Source: Micromonospora chokoriensis (GTDB taxonomy: Bacteria > Actinomycetota > Actinomycetes > Mycobacteriales > Micromonosporaceae). Taken from it: 64,000 nucleotides of DNA. Under the pieces are notes generated by a model. That model was not told the DNA's origin. It saw only the letters and a program-made list of their open reading frames with translations, and did no database searches. Both the position numbers and the translations under genes were made by a program. The DNA lies in the NCBI RefSeq assembly GCF_000718555.1, contig NZ_JOAN01000008.1:62001-126000 (forward strand), written 5' to 3'. The first letter of the stretch is position 1; each line of letters starts with the position of its first letter. This document shows, piece by piece, positions 15,068-23,775 of this stretch.

Positions 15068-16398
15068 GCCGGCACCAGGGCCGACGCAGCGTACGCGCTG
15101 GCCGGTCGAGGTAGGCCGTAGTGCTCGCGCAGCGTCCGACCGGTGTATTCGGTGCGGAACAGCCCACGGGAGCGCAGCACCGGCACCACGTGGTCGACGA
15201 AGTCGGCGAGCCCACCGGGCAGGTGCGGCGGCATGATGTTGAACCCGTCTGCGGCGCCCTGGGTGAACCACAGCTCGATCTGGTCGGCGACCTGCTCCGG
15301 TGTGCCGGCGACGACCCGGTGGCCCCGGCCGCCGCCGAGCCGGCCGATGAGTTGCCGGATGGTGAGCTGTTCGCGGCGGGCCAGCTCGGTGACGAGCTGG
15401 TAGCGGCTCTGGTGGGCCTGCACGGTGCCGGATTCTGGCAGCTGCGGCAGCGGCCCGTCCAGCGGCAGGCTGGTGAGATCGATGCCGAGCATCCCGGAGA
15501 GCTGGGCGAGGGCGTAGTCGGGGACGATCAGCTCCTCCAACTCGGCGGCGAGCGCCTGCGCCTCGGCCTCGGTGCCGCCGAGCACCGGCGCGATGCCGGG
15601 CAGGATCTTCACCAGGTCCGGGTCGCGGTCGGCGGCGGTGACCTGCCGGCGCAGCTCGGCGTAGAAGCTCTGCCCGTCGGCGAGGGTCTGCTGGGCGGTG
15701 AAGACCGCCTCGGCGTAGCGGGCCGCGAAGGCGATCCCGTCCGGCGACGAGCCGGCCTGCACCAGCAGCGGTCGGCCCTGCGGCCCTCGGGGGATGTTCA
15801 GTGGGCCACGGACCTGGAACTCCGGCCCGCGGTGCGCCACCTCGTGCACCCGGTCGGTGTCGGCGAACACCCCGGCGGTGGTGTCGAAGACCAGCGCGTC
15901 GTCCTCCCAGCTGTCCCAGAGCTTGATCGCCACGTCGACGAACTCGGCGGCCCGCCGGTATCGGTCGGCGTGCGCGGGGTGGCTGTCCCGGTTGAAGTTG
16001 ACCGCCTCCCGCTCCTGGGCCGAGGTGACGATGTTCCAGCCGGCCCGGCCGCCGCTGAGGTGGTCCAGCGAGGCGAACTTGCGGGCGGTGTGGAACGGCT
16101 CGTTGTAGGTGGTGGAGACCGTCGCGATGAGACCGATGTGTTCGGTCACCGCGGCGAGCGACGCGAGCAGGGTCAGCGGTTCGAAGACGGCCTGGATGTT
16201 GTGCCGGGGATTCGGCCCGACCGAGAGCCCGTCGGCGAGGAAGAGCGAGTCGAGGGTGCCGCGTTCGGCGATGCGGGCCAGCTCCTGGAAGTGCCGCACG
16301 TCGGTGACCCGACGCGGGTCGGTGCGGGGGTGCCGCCAGGCGGCCTCGTGGTGGCCGACGCCCATCAGGAACGCGTTGAGGTGCAGGCTACGGGTCAT
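15064..16398 (-). CDS. LLM-class FMN-dependent monooxygenase (NtaA/DszA/SnaA type)
   Basis: 444 residues from ATG 16398. Strong family marks: HLNAFLMGVGHHEAAWRHP, FLADGLSVGP, SVSTTYNEPFHTARKFASLDHLSGGRAGWNIVTS and VNFNRDSHPAH. The group uses FMNH2 and O2 to cleave C-S or C-N bonds (nitrilotriacetate, dibenzothiophene sulfone and similar). Next to an SsuABC-type importer and a Cys leader peptide, desulfonation or related sulfur release is the likely job. The long frame that continues to 17043 is an artefact. Confidence 0.85.
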   Translation of the reverse strand: MTRSLHLNAFLMGVGHHEAAWRHPRTDPRRVTDVRHFQELARIAERGTLDSLFLADGLSVGPNPRHNIQAVFEPLTLLASLAAVTEHIGLIATVSTTYNEPFHTARKFASLDHLSGGRAGWNIVTSAQEREAVNFNRDSHPAHADRYRRAAEFVDVAIKLWDSWEDDALVFDTTAGVFADTDRVHEVAHRGPEFQVRGPLNIPRGPQGRPLLVQAGSSPDGIAFAARYAEAVFTAQQTLADGQSFYAELRRQVTAADRDPDLVKILPGIAPVLGGTEAEAQALAAELEELIVPDYALAQLSGMLGIDLTSLPLDGPLPQLPESGTVQAHQSRYQLVTELARREQLTIRQLIGRLGGGRGHRVVAGTPEQVADQIELWFTQGAADGFNIMPPHLPGGLADFVDHVVPVLRSRGLFRTEYTGRTLREHYGLPRPASAYAASALVPA

Positions 16399-16409
16399 TG
16401 GTGTCTGTC

Positions 16410-17276
16410 CTATCCGGCGGAGACGTCGACGCGCCAGGTGGAGAAGCGACGTTCGAGGGCGACGAGGAGCTGGTTGACGACCAGGCCGATGGCGGAGATC
16501 GTGATGATCCCGGAGTACATGTCGGTGATCGCGAAGTTGTACTGCGCGGAGTTGATGAGGTAGCCGAGCCCGGCCTTCGCGCCGACCATCTCGGCCGCGA
16601 CGAGCACCAGGATCGAGTACGCCCCGGCCAGCCGGACGCCGGTGAAGATGGTCGGCACCGCCGCCGGCAGGATCACCTTCTGGAACAGCCGCAAGTGGTT
16701 GAGCCCCATCGAGCGGGCCGACCGGATCAGTAGCGGGTCGACGCCCTTCACCCCGGCGATGGTGTTGAGCAGGATCGGCCAGGAGCACGCGTACAGCACC
16801 AGGGCGATCTTGGAGGTCTCCCCCAGGCCGAGGATGAGCACGAACACCGGCAGCAGGGCCAGCGCGGCGGTGTTGCGGAACACCTCCAGCAGCGGGCTGA
16901 GCAGCTCGGCGAGCGGCCGGTACCAGCCGATCAGCAGCCCGAGTGGGATGGCGATGAGCACCGCCAGGCCGAGCCCGGCCAGGGACCGGGTGAGGCTCGC
17001 GCCGACGTGCTCGGCGAGCTGCCCGCTGCGCAGCAACTCCCACCAGGCCACCAGCACCTCCGACAGCGGGGGCAGGAAGACCCGGTCGACGAGCCCGAGC
17101 CGGGGTGCGCCCTCCCAGATCGCGGCCAGCGCGGCGATCGCGACGGTGCGGTGCAGCACCCTCGCGCCGACGCCGAGCAGCCGACCGGCGAGGCCGGGTG
17201 CGGCACGGTCGGCCGCCGCCCGGGGCACGGTGGGTGGGCCCGCCAGTCGGGCGGGACGTTCGGCGATGTCAACCAA
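16410..17276 (-). CDS. ABC transporter permease, SsuC/TauC type
   Basis: 288 residues with about six membrane segments and the EAA loop (GVKGVDPLLIRSARSMGLNHLRLFQKVILPAAVP). It matches permeases of sulfonate, nitrate and taurine importers. Start is TTG 17276, with AGGAGG 6 bases upstream, overlapping the ATPase stop by 8 bases. Acts in the inner membrane with the ATPase at 17269-18114. Confidence 0.85.
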   Translation of the reverse strand: MVDIAERPARLAGPPTVPRAAADRAAPGLAGRLLGVGARVLHRTVAIAALAAIWEGAPRLGLVDRVFLPPLSEVLVAWWELLRSGQLAEHVGASLTRSLAGLGLAVLIAIPLGLLIGWYRPLAELLSPLLEVFRNTAALALLPVFVLILGLGETSKIALVLYACSWPILLNTIAGVKGVDPLLIRSARSMGLNHLRLFQKVILPAAVPTIFTGVRLAGAYSILVLVAAEMVGAKAGLGYLINSAQYNFAITDMYSGIITISAIGLVVNQLLVALERRFSTWRVDVSAG

Positions 17277-18114
17277 CGCGGGCCTCCTCGGTGTGGCGGA
17301 CGCCGGTGCCCTCGGCCGCCTGGGCGGCGCGCACCTCGTCGCGCAGCAGGGTCCAGATCTGGTGCCGGTGGTGGCGGAACGCGTCGGTGGAACGGACGTC
17401 CTCGACCGCGTCCCGGTCGCCGAGGTCGATGTCGATGACCTGCTTGAGCCGCCCGGGTCGAGAGGTCAGCACCGCCACCCGCTGACCCAGGTAGACGGCC
17501 TCGTCGATGCCGTGGGTGATGAACACGATGGTCTTGCCGGTGCGGGCCCAGATCCGCACCAGCTCGTCCTGCAACGAGTCACGGGTCTGCGCGTCCAGGG
17601 CGGCGAACGGCTCGTCCATCAGCAGCACGTCCGGGTCGTACGCGAGGCTGCGGGCGATGGCCACCCGCTGCTTCATCCCGCCGGACAGCTCGTGCGGGTA
17701 GCGGTCGGCGAACCCGCGCAGGCCCACCAGGTCGAGGTGGTGCTCGATCAGGGCGGCCCGTGCGGCCCGGGCCACCCCCTTGGCTTCCAGACCGAACGCG
17801 ACGTTGCCGGCGGCGGTGCGCCAGGGCAGCAGCGCGTACTGCTGGAAGACGATGCCCCGGTCCAGGCCGGGGCCGGTGACCGGCCGACCGTCGACGAGCA
17901 CCTGCCCGGCGGTCGGCTCGGTGAGCCCGCCGAGCAGGTCGAGCAGGGTGGACTTGCCGCAGCCACTGGGGCCGACGACGACCAGGAACTCGCCGGGGCG
18001 TACCCCGAGGGTGACCTCGTCCAGCGCGGTCACCGCGCCGGCCCCGCGACGCCGGCTGGCGCGGACCGGGAAGGTCTTGCTCACCCGATCGAAGAGGATC
18101 TTGTCGGTGCTCAC
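17269..18114 (-). CDS. ABC transporter ATPase, SsuB/TauB type
   Basis: 281 residues. Walker A GPSGCGKST, signature LSGGMKQRVAIARSL, Walker B VLLMDEPFAALD and the H-loop FITHGIDEAV are all present. Family sequence fits sulfonate/nitrate/taurine importers. GTG 18114 overlaps the binding-protein stop (GTGA). Confidence 0.9.
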   Translation of the reverse strand: MSTDKILFDRVSKTFPVRASRRRGAGAVTALDEVTLGVRPGEFLVVVGPSGCGKSTLLDLLGGLTEPTAGQVLVDGRPVTGPGLDRGIVFQQYALLPWRTAAGNVAFGLEAKGVARAARAALIEHHLDLVGLRGFADRYPHELSGGMKQRVAIARSLAYDPDVLLMDEPFAALDAQTRDSLQDELVRIWARTGKTIVFITHGIDEAVYLGQRVAVLTSRPGRLKQVIDIDLGDRDAVEDVRSTDAFRHHRHQIWTLLRDEVRAAQAAEGTGVRHTEEARVG

Positions 18115-19142
18115 GCGCTGCCGCCGTCCACGAACGGGTTGAACCGGTTGGTGTAGATGTCGGCGGGCTTCGGACGGTTGCCCTTGAGCTCGCCCTCGGC
18201 GGCGAGCCAGTCGATCCAGGTGCCGAACTCCTTCTCGTCGATCACGCCGCCCCGGCCGGCGACGCCGCTGCTCTTCCAGTACGCGACGAGCGACGGGTCC
18301 TCGTTACGCCCCCGCTTGGTGATGATGTCCCGCAGGCGGGCGACCACCGTCTCCCGAGGCTGGGCACGGGCCCACTCGATGGCCTTGCCGACCCCGGTGA
18401 CGAACGCCTTGACCGTCTCCGGGTTGCGCTTGATGAAGTCGTCGCGGAAGACGTACGTGCCGCCGCTGAACGCCCCGAGCAGCTCGTAGTCGGTGAAGAT
18501 GGTGCGGATGCCACCGCCGTCGACCGCCTTGTCCCGGATCACCCCGCCGAGCACCGCGACGTCGATCTGCTTCTGCCGTAGCGACTGCTCGGTGTTGACC
18601 GGCGGCAGGGCGACCAGCTCGACCTGCTTGACCTCGGCGGGACTGAGGTCACCGCGAGCGAGCCAGGTCTTGAGCACGGCCTCGGCGTGCGCGCCGAGGG
18701 TGTTCATGCCGACCTTCTTGCCGATCAGGTCCCGGGGGCTGCGGATCGGGCTGTCGTCGAGCACGTAGTAGCCCTGGAAGGTCTGGGCGTCCGAGCCGTA
18801 GTAGCTGACCACAGCGGTGATCGGGGCGTTGGCGGCGGCGAGCTTGACGATGGCGCCGTTGAACGCGCCGCCGAAGTCGCTCTGCCCGGTCGCGGTGGCC
18901 TGGATGTCCTGCGGGCCGCCGGTGACGTTGCCGATCCAGTTGAGCTTGACGTCGCCGAGGTAGCCGAGGTCGGCGGCGAGTTCGGGAAGGGTGACCTGAC
19001 CGACCGAGCCCTGGTAGCGCAGCTCGCGGGCCTCGGTGCCGCCGGCTGCGGCATCACCGCCACAGCCGGCGGTGGCGGTGAGGACGACAAGCGCGGCAGC
19101 GGCGGCGAGGGTACGCAGGATGGCACGACGGGGTGGGGACAT
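18111..19142 (-). CDS. Sulfonate-type ABC substrate-binding lipoprotein
   Basis: 343 residues from ATG 19142, which has AGGAG upstream. The lipobox LVVLTATAGC gives a lipid-anchored protein. The mature part is of SsuA/NMT1 type (LIGKKVGMNTLGAHAEAVLKTWL, VALPPVNTEQSLRQKQIDVAVLGG). It should catch an aliphatic organosulfur compound. First structural gene of the operon, 130 bp downstream of the leader peptide. Confidence 0.85.
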   Translation of the reverse strand: MSPPRRAILRTLAAAAALVVLTATAGCGGDAAAGGTEARELRYQGSVGQVTLPELAADLGYLGDVKLNWIGNVTGGPQDIQATATGQSDFGGAFNGAIVKLAAANAPITAVVSYYGSDAQTFQGYYVLDDSPIRSPRDLIGKKVGMNTLGAHAEAVLKTWLARGDLSPAEVKQVELVALPPVNTEQSLRQKQIDVAVLGGVIRDKAVDGGGIRTIFTDYELLGAFSGGTYVFRDDFIKRNPETVKAFVTGVGKAIEWARAQPRETVVARLRDIITKRGRNEDPSLVAYWKSSGVAGRGGVIDEKEFGTWIDWLAAEGELKGNRPKPADIYTNRFNPFVDGGSA

Positions 19143-19272
19143 GAGGAGTCTCCTGATCTGTCCACGGGGGAACAGGGACGCCCGGATGAGGGCGTGCAGG
19201 CACGCTGCTCCGCGTTGAGCGGGCGGGCGGTGGGAGTGCGGCGCTGGAGCCGAGCCGGATGGACCGGTCAGC

Positions 19273-19350
19273 TCAACAGAGCGCGCTCGCGTGCCGAACC
19301 AGGTCGACGTGCACACGAGCGGTGAGGAGAAGCTCATCCCGCTGCGACAT
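19273..19350 (-). CDS. Cysteine-type leader peptide upstream of organosulfur operon
   Basis: 25 codons: MSQRDELLLTARVHVDL followed by VRHASALC and TGA. This is the recurrent actinobacterial 'putative leader peptide' pattern (LLxxRxHVDLxRxASAxC), found before sulfur uptake and assimilation genes. The Cys codon just before the stop suggests that ribosome stalling when Cys-tRNA is low changes downstream folding. Between it and the SsuA-like start lies a small hairpin (19178-19195, ACGCCC/GGGCGT). Mechanism inferred; the peptide pattern and location are seen directly. Confidence 0.75.
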   Translation of the reverse strand: MSQRDELLLTARVHVDLVRHASALC

Positions 19351-19597
19351 GACCCCATGTTGCCGGGGATCGGAACGAGCGGTCAACGCCCTTCCAGAAG
19401 ATGAGACTTCTATCGCTGCCGATGTTACGAAGCGCCCCGAGCAGCGTTTACCGTGCCGCAACACCTATCTGATTAATAGAGATTGCGATGCGCGGCGGGC
19501 ACCGTCCAGGACGGACAGCGAGAGGGTTTCAAAAGTTGGTGGTTCGGGAATGTTCGATCTCGACACGGCAGGGAACGGTGACGAGGGGAGACCTCCG

Positions 19598-19777
19598 ATG
19601 GGCCTCATGTTTCGCAAGCGCAAGAAGTACGGTCCGATCATCCTGAACTTCACCGAGAACGGCTTCTCCTCGTGGAGCATCAAGATCGGCCGCTGGTCCT
19701 GGAACTCCAAGGCTCGCGCGCACCGGGTCGACCTGCCGGGTCCGCTGTCGTGGAAGCAGGACAAGTCCCGGTCGTAA
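19598..19777 (+). CDS. Small basic protein, DUF4236-like start
   Basis: 59 residues starting MGLMFRKRKKYGPIILNFTENG, rich in Lys, Arg and Trp. The opening FRKRxxxGPxxxNxxxxG is reminiscent of DUF4236 proteins, whose function is unknown. The start at 19598 has GGGGAG upstream. Divergent from the sulfur operon leader, so the 250 bases between (19351-19597) must hold promoters for both; an AT-rich patch at 19465-19485 is the likeliest core. Confidence 0.65.
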   Translation: MGLMFRKRKKYGPIILNFTENGFSSWSIKIGRWSWNSKARAHRVDLPGPLSWKQDKSRS

Positions 19778-19791
19778 GCATCCCGGGAGTC

Positions 19792-19826
19792 GAGCGGGGT
19801 GCCGGTGATTCACCGGCACCCCGCTC
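19792..19826. terminator. Bidirectional terminator-like hairpin
   Basis: A perfect 16-bp stem with ATT loop between converging genes. Confidence 0.8.
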
Positions 19827-19847
19827 GGCGTCTGTGGGTCGGGGCGC

Positions 19848-20732
19848 TCAGCGGGCCAGGGTGATGATCTCGTCGCCGGCCAGTCGCCCGGACTCGCGGT
19901 CACGCCGCACCTCACCGGCGTCGAGCAGATCGGTGAGCGCCTGGTTGGCGTCGGCGGCCCGGTAGACGGTCGCGGTGAGGGTGTGCCGGCGCAGCTCGGT
20001 GACCGGCCGTGACCCGCCCGCCCGCAGCTCGGCCAGCAGCTCGCGGGCCAGTGGTTCGAGGTCGGGATCGCCGGCCACGTCGACAGTCGTGCCGGTCGGG
20101 TCGAGCGGGTCGCGGTAGCGCACGCCGAGGTCCGCGCCGAGGGCCCAGAGCGCGTCGCGGACCGCCTCCAGACTCCGGTCGGAGCGGCTGCCGAACGCGA
20201 TCACACCGACCCCCTCGCCATCCGACAGCACCGGTGCCACCTCGGCTACCAGGGGGAAACCAGCGGAGACGAGCACGTCTCGGGCACTGTCGCCGGTGTG
20301 CAGCAGCAGCTCTCCGGTCCGGCCGTTGGTGGCGGCGGTGAGCACCTTCGGCGTCACCACGCCGGGCAGGTCCACGAAGGAGAAGAGCGGCGCGCCGGCC
20401 GCCCCGGCGGCCTTCACCGCGACCGGCAGCCGGTACGGGTCACCGGGCAGCAGGTGCACGGTGACCTCGGCGGGCAGCTCCGCCTCGATCGGGCCGAGTC
20501 GGACCGGCAGGTCCGCGGCGGCGTCGGTGAGCACCAGCACCGTCACCTGCCGGCCGCGCACCTGGTCGCCGTGTGCGGCGACCAGGCGCAGCGCGGCCTC
20601 CGCGCTGCTCGCGTCGGCACCCGCGAGGGCGATGGTGGCCCGCCGGGAGCGGTGCAGGGCCGCGGGCAGCCAGGTCGTCAACTGGCGGACCAGCAGCTCG
20701 CGGAGGAATTCGGTGGTCCGGTCGGTCGGCAT
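19848..20732 (-). CDS. Conserved hypothetical protein
   Basis: 294 residues, soluble, no signal peptide. It opens EFLRELLVRQLTTWLPAALHRSRRATIAL and has Ala/Val-rich strands alternating with helices, like a Rossmann-type fold, then a C-terminal winged-helix-like part (ALTDLLDAGEVRRDRESGRL). I do not recognise the family and no catalytic motif is evident. Next to the VOC gene on the same strand, 24 bases downstream of it, so co-transcribed. Confidence 0.6.
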   Translation of the reverse strand: MPTDRTTEFLRELLVRQLTTWLPAALHRSRRATIALAGADASSAEAALRLVAAHGDQVRGRQVTVLVLTDAAADLPVRLGPIEAELPAEVTVHLLPGDPYRLPVAVKAAGAAGAPLFSFVDLPGVVTPKVLTAATNGRTGELLLHTGDSARDVLVSAGFPLVAEVAPVLSDGEGVGVIAFGSRSDRSLEAVRDALWALGADLGVRYRDPLDPTGTTVDVAGDPDLEPLARELLAELRAGGSRPVTELRRHTLTATVYRAADANQALTDLLDAGEVRRDRESGRLAGDEIITLAR

Positions 20733-20756
20733 CGGTCCGTTCTACCGTACGGACGA

Positions 20757-21278
20757 TCAGGCCGGGACGGAGATCCCCACCCCGCCCCTGGTCTGCCCGC
20801 CGTAGCGCTGCCGCTCGGCGTCCAGGTCGAGCCGGCCGATCTGCTTGCGCGCGGTCAGCGCGGCGTCGTCGAGCAGGTCGGCCGGGATCAGCCAGACGAT
20901 CTCGAACTCCAGCCCGTCCGGGTCCTTGCCGTAGAGGCTCTTGGTCGTGCCGTGGTCGGAGGTGCCGACCAGCGCGTCGGCGGCGACCAGCCGCTCGGCG
21001 GTGGCGGCCAGCTCGTCGAGGGTGTCCACCTCCCAGGCGAGGTGGTAGAGGCCGACGGTGGAGCGGCCGGCGCTGGACCGCCCGGCACCCGCGCCGATCT
21101 CGAAGAGACCGAGGTCGTGGTCGTTGGTGGAGTCGGGGGCCTGGAGGAAGGTGGCGCCCCGGAAGCCGTCCGGGGTCATCGCCACCGGGCGGAAGCCCAG
21201 CACGTCGCGGTAGAACGCGACGCTGCGGGCGAGGTCACTGACGTAGAAGACCGCGTGGTTGAGCCGGTGGATACCCAT
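20757..21278 (-). CDS. VOC-family dioxygenase-like protein
   Basis: 173 residues. Two beta-alpha-beta-beta-beta modules: INHAVFYV-type start (HRLNHAVFYVSDLARSVAFYRDVLGF), then GLYHLAWEVDTLDEL and KSLYGKDPDGLEFEIVW. His8, His at YHLAW and Glu at LEFE fit the metal ligands of catechol 2,3-dioxygenase-like enzymes. Divergent from the MarR gene across 58 bases, a common arrangement for regulator and target. Confidence 0.8.
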   Translation of the reverse strand: MGIHRLNHAVFYVSDLARSVAFYRDVLGFRPVAMTPDGFRGATFLQAPDSTNDHDLGLFEIGAGAGRSSAGRSTVGLYHLAWEVDTLDELAATAERLVAADALVGTSDHGTTKSLYGKDPDGLEFEIVWLIPADLLDDAALTARKQIGRLDLDAERQRYGGQTRGGVGISVPA

Positions 21279-21301
21279 GACCCGAGACTAGCGCGCTTTG
21301 G

Positions 21302-21329
21302 TTGAGCGTTCAACTATCTTCGGTATGAT
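21302..21329 (+). promoter_or_regulatory. MarR promoter with overlapping palindromic operator
   Basis: TTGAGC (21302-21307) and TATGAT (21324-21329) are 16 bases apart and form a sigma70-like promoter for the MarR gene. The palindrome TTGA-GCGT-TCAA (21302-21313) covers the -35 box. The -10 box ends 7 bases before the ATG at 21337, so the message is probably leaderless. Confidence 0.6.
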
Positions 21330-21336
21330 GGCGGTC

Positions 21337-21789
21337 ATGACCCGCTGGTTAGATCCCGACGAGCAACGCACCTGGCGCGCGTACGTCGCCGCCTCCCGAG
21401 CGCTGATGGACGCGCTCGACCGCGAGCTGCAACGCGACGCGGGCATGCCGCACGCGTACTACGAGCTGCTGGTCCGACTCTCCGAGGCGCCCGACCGGCA
21501 ACTACGGATGAGCGAGCTGGCTGAGGCCAGCGGCTCGTCACGCAGCCGGCTCTCGCACGCCGTGGCCCGGCTGGAGGCCGCCGGCTGGGTGCGCCGCGAG
21601 GAGTGCCCCACCGACCGGCGCGGGCAGATTGCGCTGCTCACCGACGAGGGTTTCGCCACCCTCGCGGCCGCCGCACCCGGCCACGTCGAGGGGGTACGCC
21701 GACACCTGTTCGACGCGTTGAGCCCCGCCCAGGTCGACCAGCTGCGCCGAATCAGCGAGACACTGGCCGAGCACCTGACCGGATCCTGA
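21337..21789 (+). CDS. MarR-family transcriptional regulator
   Basis: 150 residues from ATG 21337, chosen because the promoter at 21302-21329 leaves no room for the longer form. The winged HTH is clear: LRMSELAEASGSSRSRLSHAVARLEAAGWVRREECPTDRRGQIALLT. MarR proteins bind short palindromes and respond to phenolics or oxidants. It probably represses itself and the divergent VOC gene. Confidence 0.85.
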   Translation: MTRWLDPDEQRTWRAYVAASRALMDALDRELQRDAGMPHAYYELLVRLSEAPDRQLRMSELAEASGSSRSRLSHAVARLEAAGWVRREECPTDRRGQIALLTDEGFATLAAAAPGHVEGVRRHLFDALSPAQVDQLRRISETLAEHLTGS

Positions 21790-21846
21790 CCAATCGACAC
21801 CGGCGCGGGTCTTGTACTTACCGTCGTCGGATGAGCACGATGGGGC

Positions 21847-23448
21847 GTGTCTTCCGGCTTCGGTGAACTGACTGATCAGGCGCACCACCTCGTGTCCTCC
21901 GGCGATCTTGCCGGCGCGCAGCAGTTGCTGTCCGACGCGCTCACCGACGCCGACCCCCGCCCGGCCAACGCCACCCCCGAGCTGGCCGAGGCGGCCAGCC
22001 TCCAGGCGCGGGTGCTGATCGCCCTCGGTGAGCCCCACTCGGCCCGAGGATGGGCCGCCTTCGCGTACGCGGCCACCACGCGCCTGCACGGCCGCGCCGA
22101 CCCGCGTACGGTGGCCGCCGCAGCGACCCTGGCCGCGGTGCTGCACCGGGTCGGCAGCCACTCCCGGGCCGCGCGGCTCTACCAGGAAGTGATCATCGAG
22201 CTGACCGCGCAGGACGGCCCGGAATCGCTGCGGGTGCTCGCCGCCCACGCCGACCTGGCCACCGTCGAGTACGCGCGCGGCCAGTGCGCGGTGGCCCGTG
22301 ACCGCCTCCAGGACGCCTGGGAGCTGCACCGCGAGGTATACGGCGACGGGCACCCCAGCGGCATCAAGATGCTGGCGCGGCTCGGGGCGATGCAGCGCGA
22401 CTGTGGTCAGTTCGCCGAGGCGCACGACAACCTGGCGCTCGCCCGTGAGCTGTGCCGGCAGCACCTGCCCGCCGACGACCCGCTTGCCGCGCAGGTGGCG
22501 TCCCTGGCTCGGGCGGCGGCCAATCCCGACCACGCCTGCGCGGACAACCCGCCCGCCGCCCGGGACACGCCCGTCGTGCCGGCCGCCCGCATCCCACCGC
22601 ACGATGACGGGCCAGCCGAGTCGGGCTACCACCAGCCGCCACCCGCACCCCACCACGCCGGGGCGGTCCCGAACCCCCGGCTGCCCTCCGACGAACCGAG
22701 CGGATCGACGGGCAGCAGTTGGCCCACCGACGGTGCGTACGAGCCCACACCCCACCCCACCGACACCCCGGTGCCCCCGTCGGTGGTCGGGCTGGCCGGC
22801 GGCACGCAGGAGCAGCCCGGGGTATACCGGCTGCACCGACCCACCGCCCCCGCCGACCCGTACCCGCCGGCCGACCCGTACGCGCGGTCGGTGCCGTACG
22901 GGCCGGTCGAGCCGTACACGCCGTCACGGCTGCTGCCGGTGCCCGTGCACCGCGCGCCGCCGAAGCAGCGCAACCGGTTGGTGCCGGTGCTGGTGGCCGG
23001 GGTGGTCGTGGTGCTGCTCGGCGCGGCAGCGGTGATCGCCGGGGTGGCCCGGGTCGGCGGCGACGACGAGCCGACCCCGCCGCCGGTCAGTGCCTCCCCC
23101 ACCGGCGGCGCACCAGCCAACACCGCCCCCGCCCCGGGTGGCGCGGCACCCACGTCGGCTGGTGCCGCGGCGCCGCCCGGCAGCCCGCCCAGCGCGGTGA
23201 CCCTGCGCGACACCCGGGACAGCATCGCGCTGAACTGGACCTACCCGGCCGGCAGCGAAGGCCCGGTGGTCATCGCGGGCGGCCGCACCGGCCAGACCCA
23301 CAACATCTTCGCGACCCTGCCCGCCGGCACCACCAGCTATGTCATCTACGCGCTCAACCGCACCAACGACTTCTGCTTCACCGTCGCGGTCGCCTGGTCC
23401 ACCGACACCGTGGCCCGCTCCCAGCAGGTCTGCACCCGCCGCCGCTGA
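21847..23448 (+). CDS. TPR protein with membrane anchor and external Fn3-like domain
   Basis: 533 residues from GTG 21847. Residues 1-215 hold TPR-like helices in pairs (QAHHLVSSGDLAGAQQLL, ARLYQEVIIEL, AHDNLALARELC). A long Pro-rich stretch (about 220-370) leads to one membrane span near 380-400 (LVPVLVAGVVVVLLGAAAV). The external end has a Pro/Ala linker and about 85 residues like a fibronectin-type domain with two Cys. Cytoplasmic TPR with outside sensor is inference. Function unknown. Confidence 0.7.
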   Translation: MSSGFGELTDQAHHLVSSGDLAGAQQLLSDALTDADPRPANATPELAEAASLQARVLIALGEPHSARGWAAFAYAATTRLHGRADPRTVAAAATLAAVLHRVGSHSRAARLYQEVIIELTAQDGPESLRVLAAHADLATVEYARGQCAVARDRLQDAWELHREVYGDGHPSGIKMLARLGAMQRDCGQFAEAHDNLALARELCRQHLPADDPLAAQVASLARAAANPDHACADNPPAARDTPVVPAARIPPHDDGPAESGYHQPPPAPHHAGAVPNPRLPSDEPSGSTGSSWPTDGAYEPTPHPTDTPVPPSVVGLAGGTQEQPGVYRLHRPTAPADPYPPADPYARSVPYGPVEPYTPSRLLPVPVHRAPPKQRNRLVPVLVAGVVVVLLGAAAVIAGVARVGGDDEPTPPPVSASPTGGAPANTAPAPGGAAPTSAGAAAPPGSPPSAVTLRDTRDSIALNWTYPAGSEGPVVIAGGRTGQTHNIFATLPAGTTSYVIYALNRTNDFCFTVAVAWSTDTVARSQQVCTRRR

Positions 23449-23775
23449 TCTGCCAGCCCCGCCCCACCAGCCAGCCACGCCCGCCCCGCCCACTGGCGCG
23501 ACCGAGCCACGCGGGTCGCCATCTGTCCGCTGACCTCACTCAGCGTGGCTTGCCCGTTGATTGACCCGCCGTGACGCCCCGTTACGCCCGACGCACCCAA
23601 CCGCCCGTCCCACCCCGCCTTTGCTCTGCTGCCCTATCTGCACCACCTCGGGTGAACAGCTGAAACGTCGCGGAGGCCGCTCCGACAGGCTCCGGCGAGC
23701 ATCACGTCACGTAGCTGTCGCACCCGCGGGTGCAGAGCAAAGGGTCACCTGCGGGCGGGTGGGGGCGCTCCGCCG
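23449..23775. other. Gene-free interval
   Basis: 327 bases between two converging genes. No supported gene, repeat or RNA is seen. Confidence 0.6.

Noticed and set aside
15064..17043. 659-residue frame continuing upstream of the LLM monooxygenase
   Set aside because: The upstream part is a shadow of the permease gene, which has clear membrane spans and an EAA loop in another frame.
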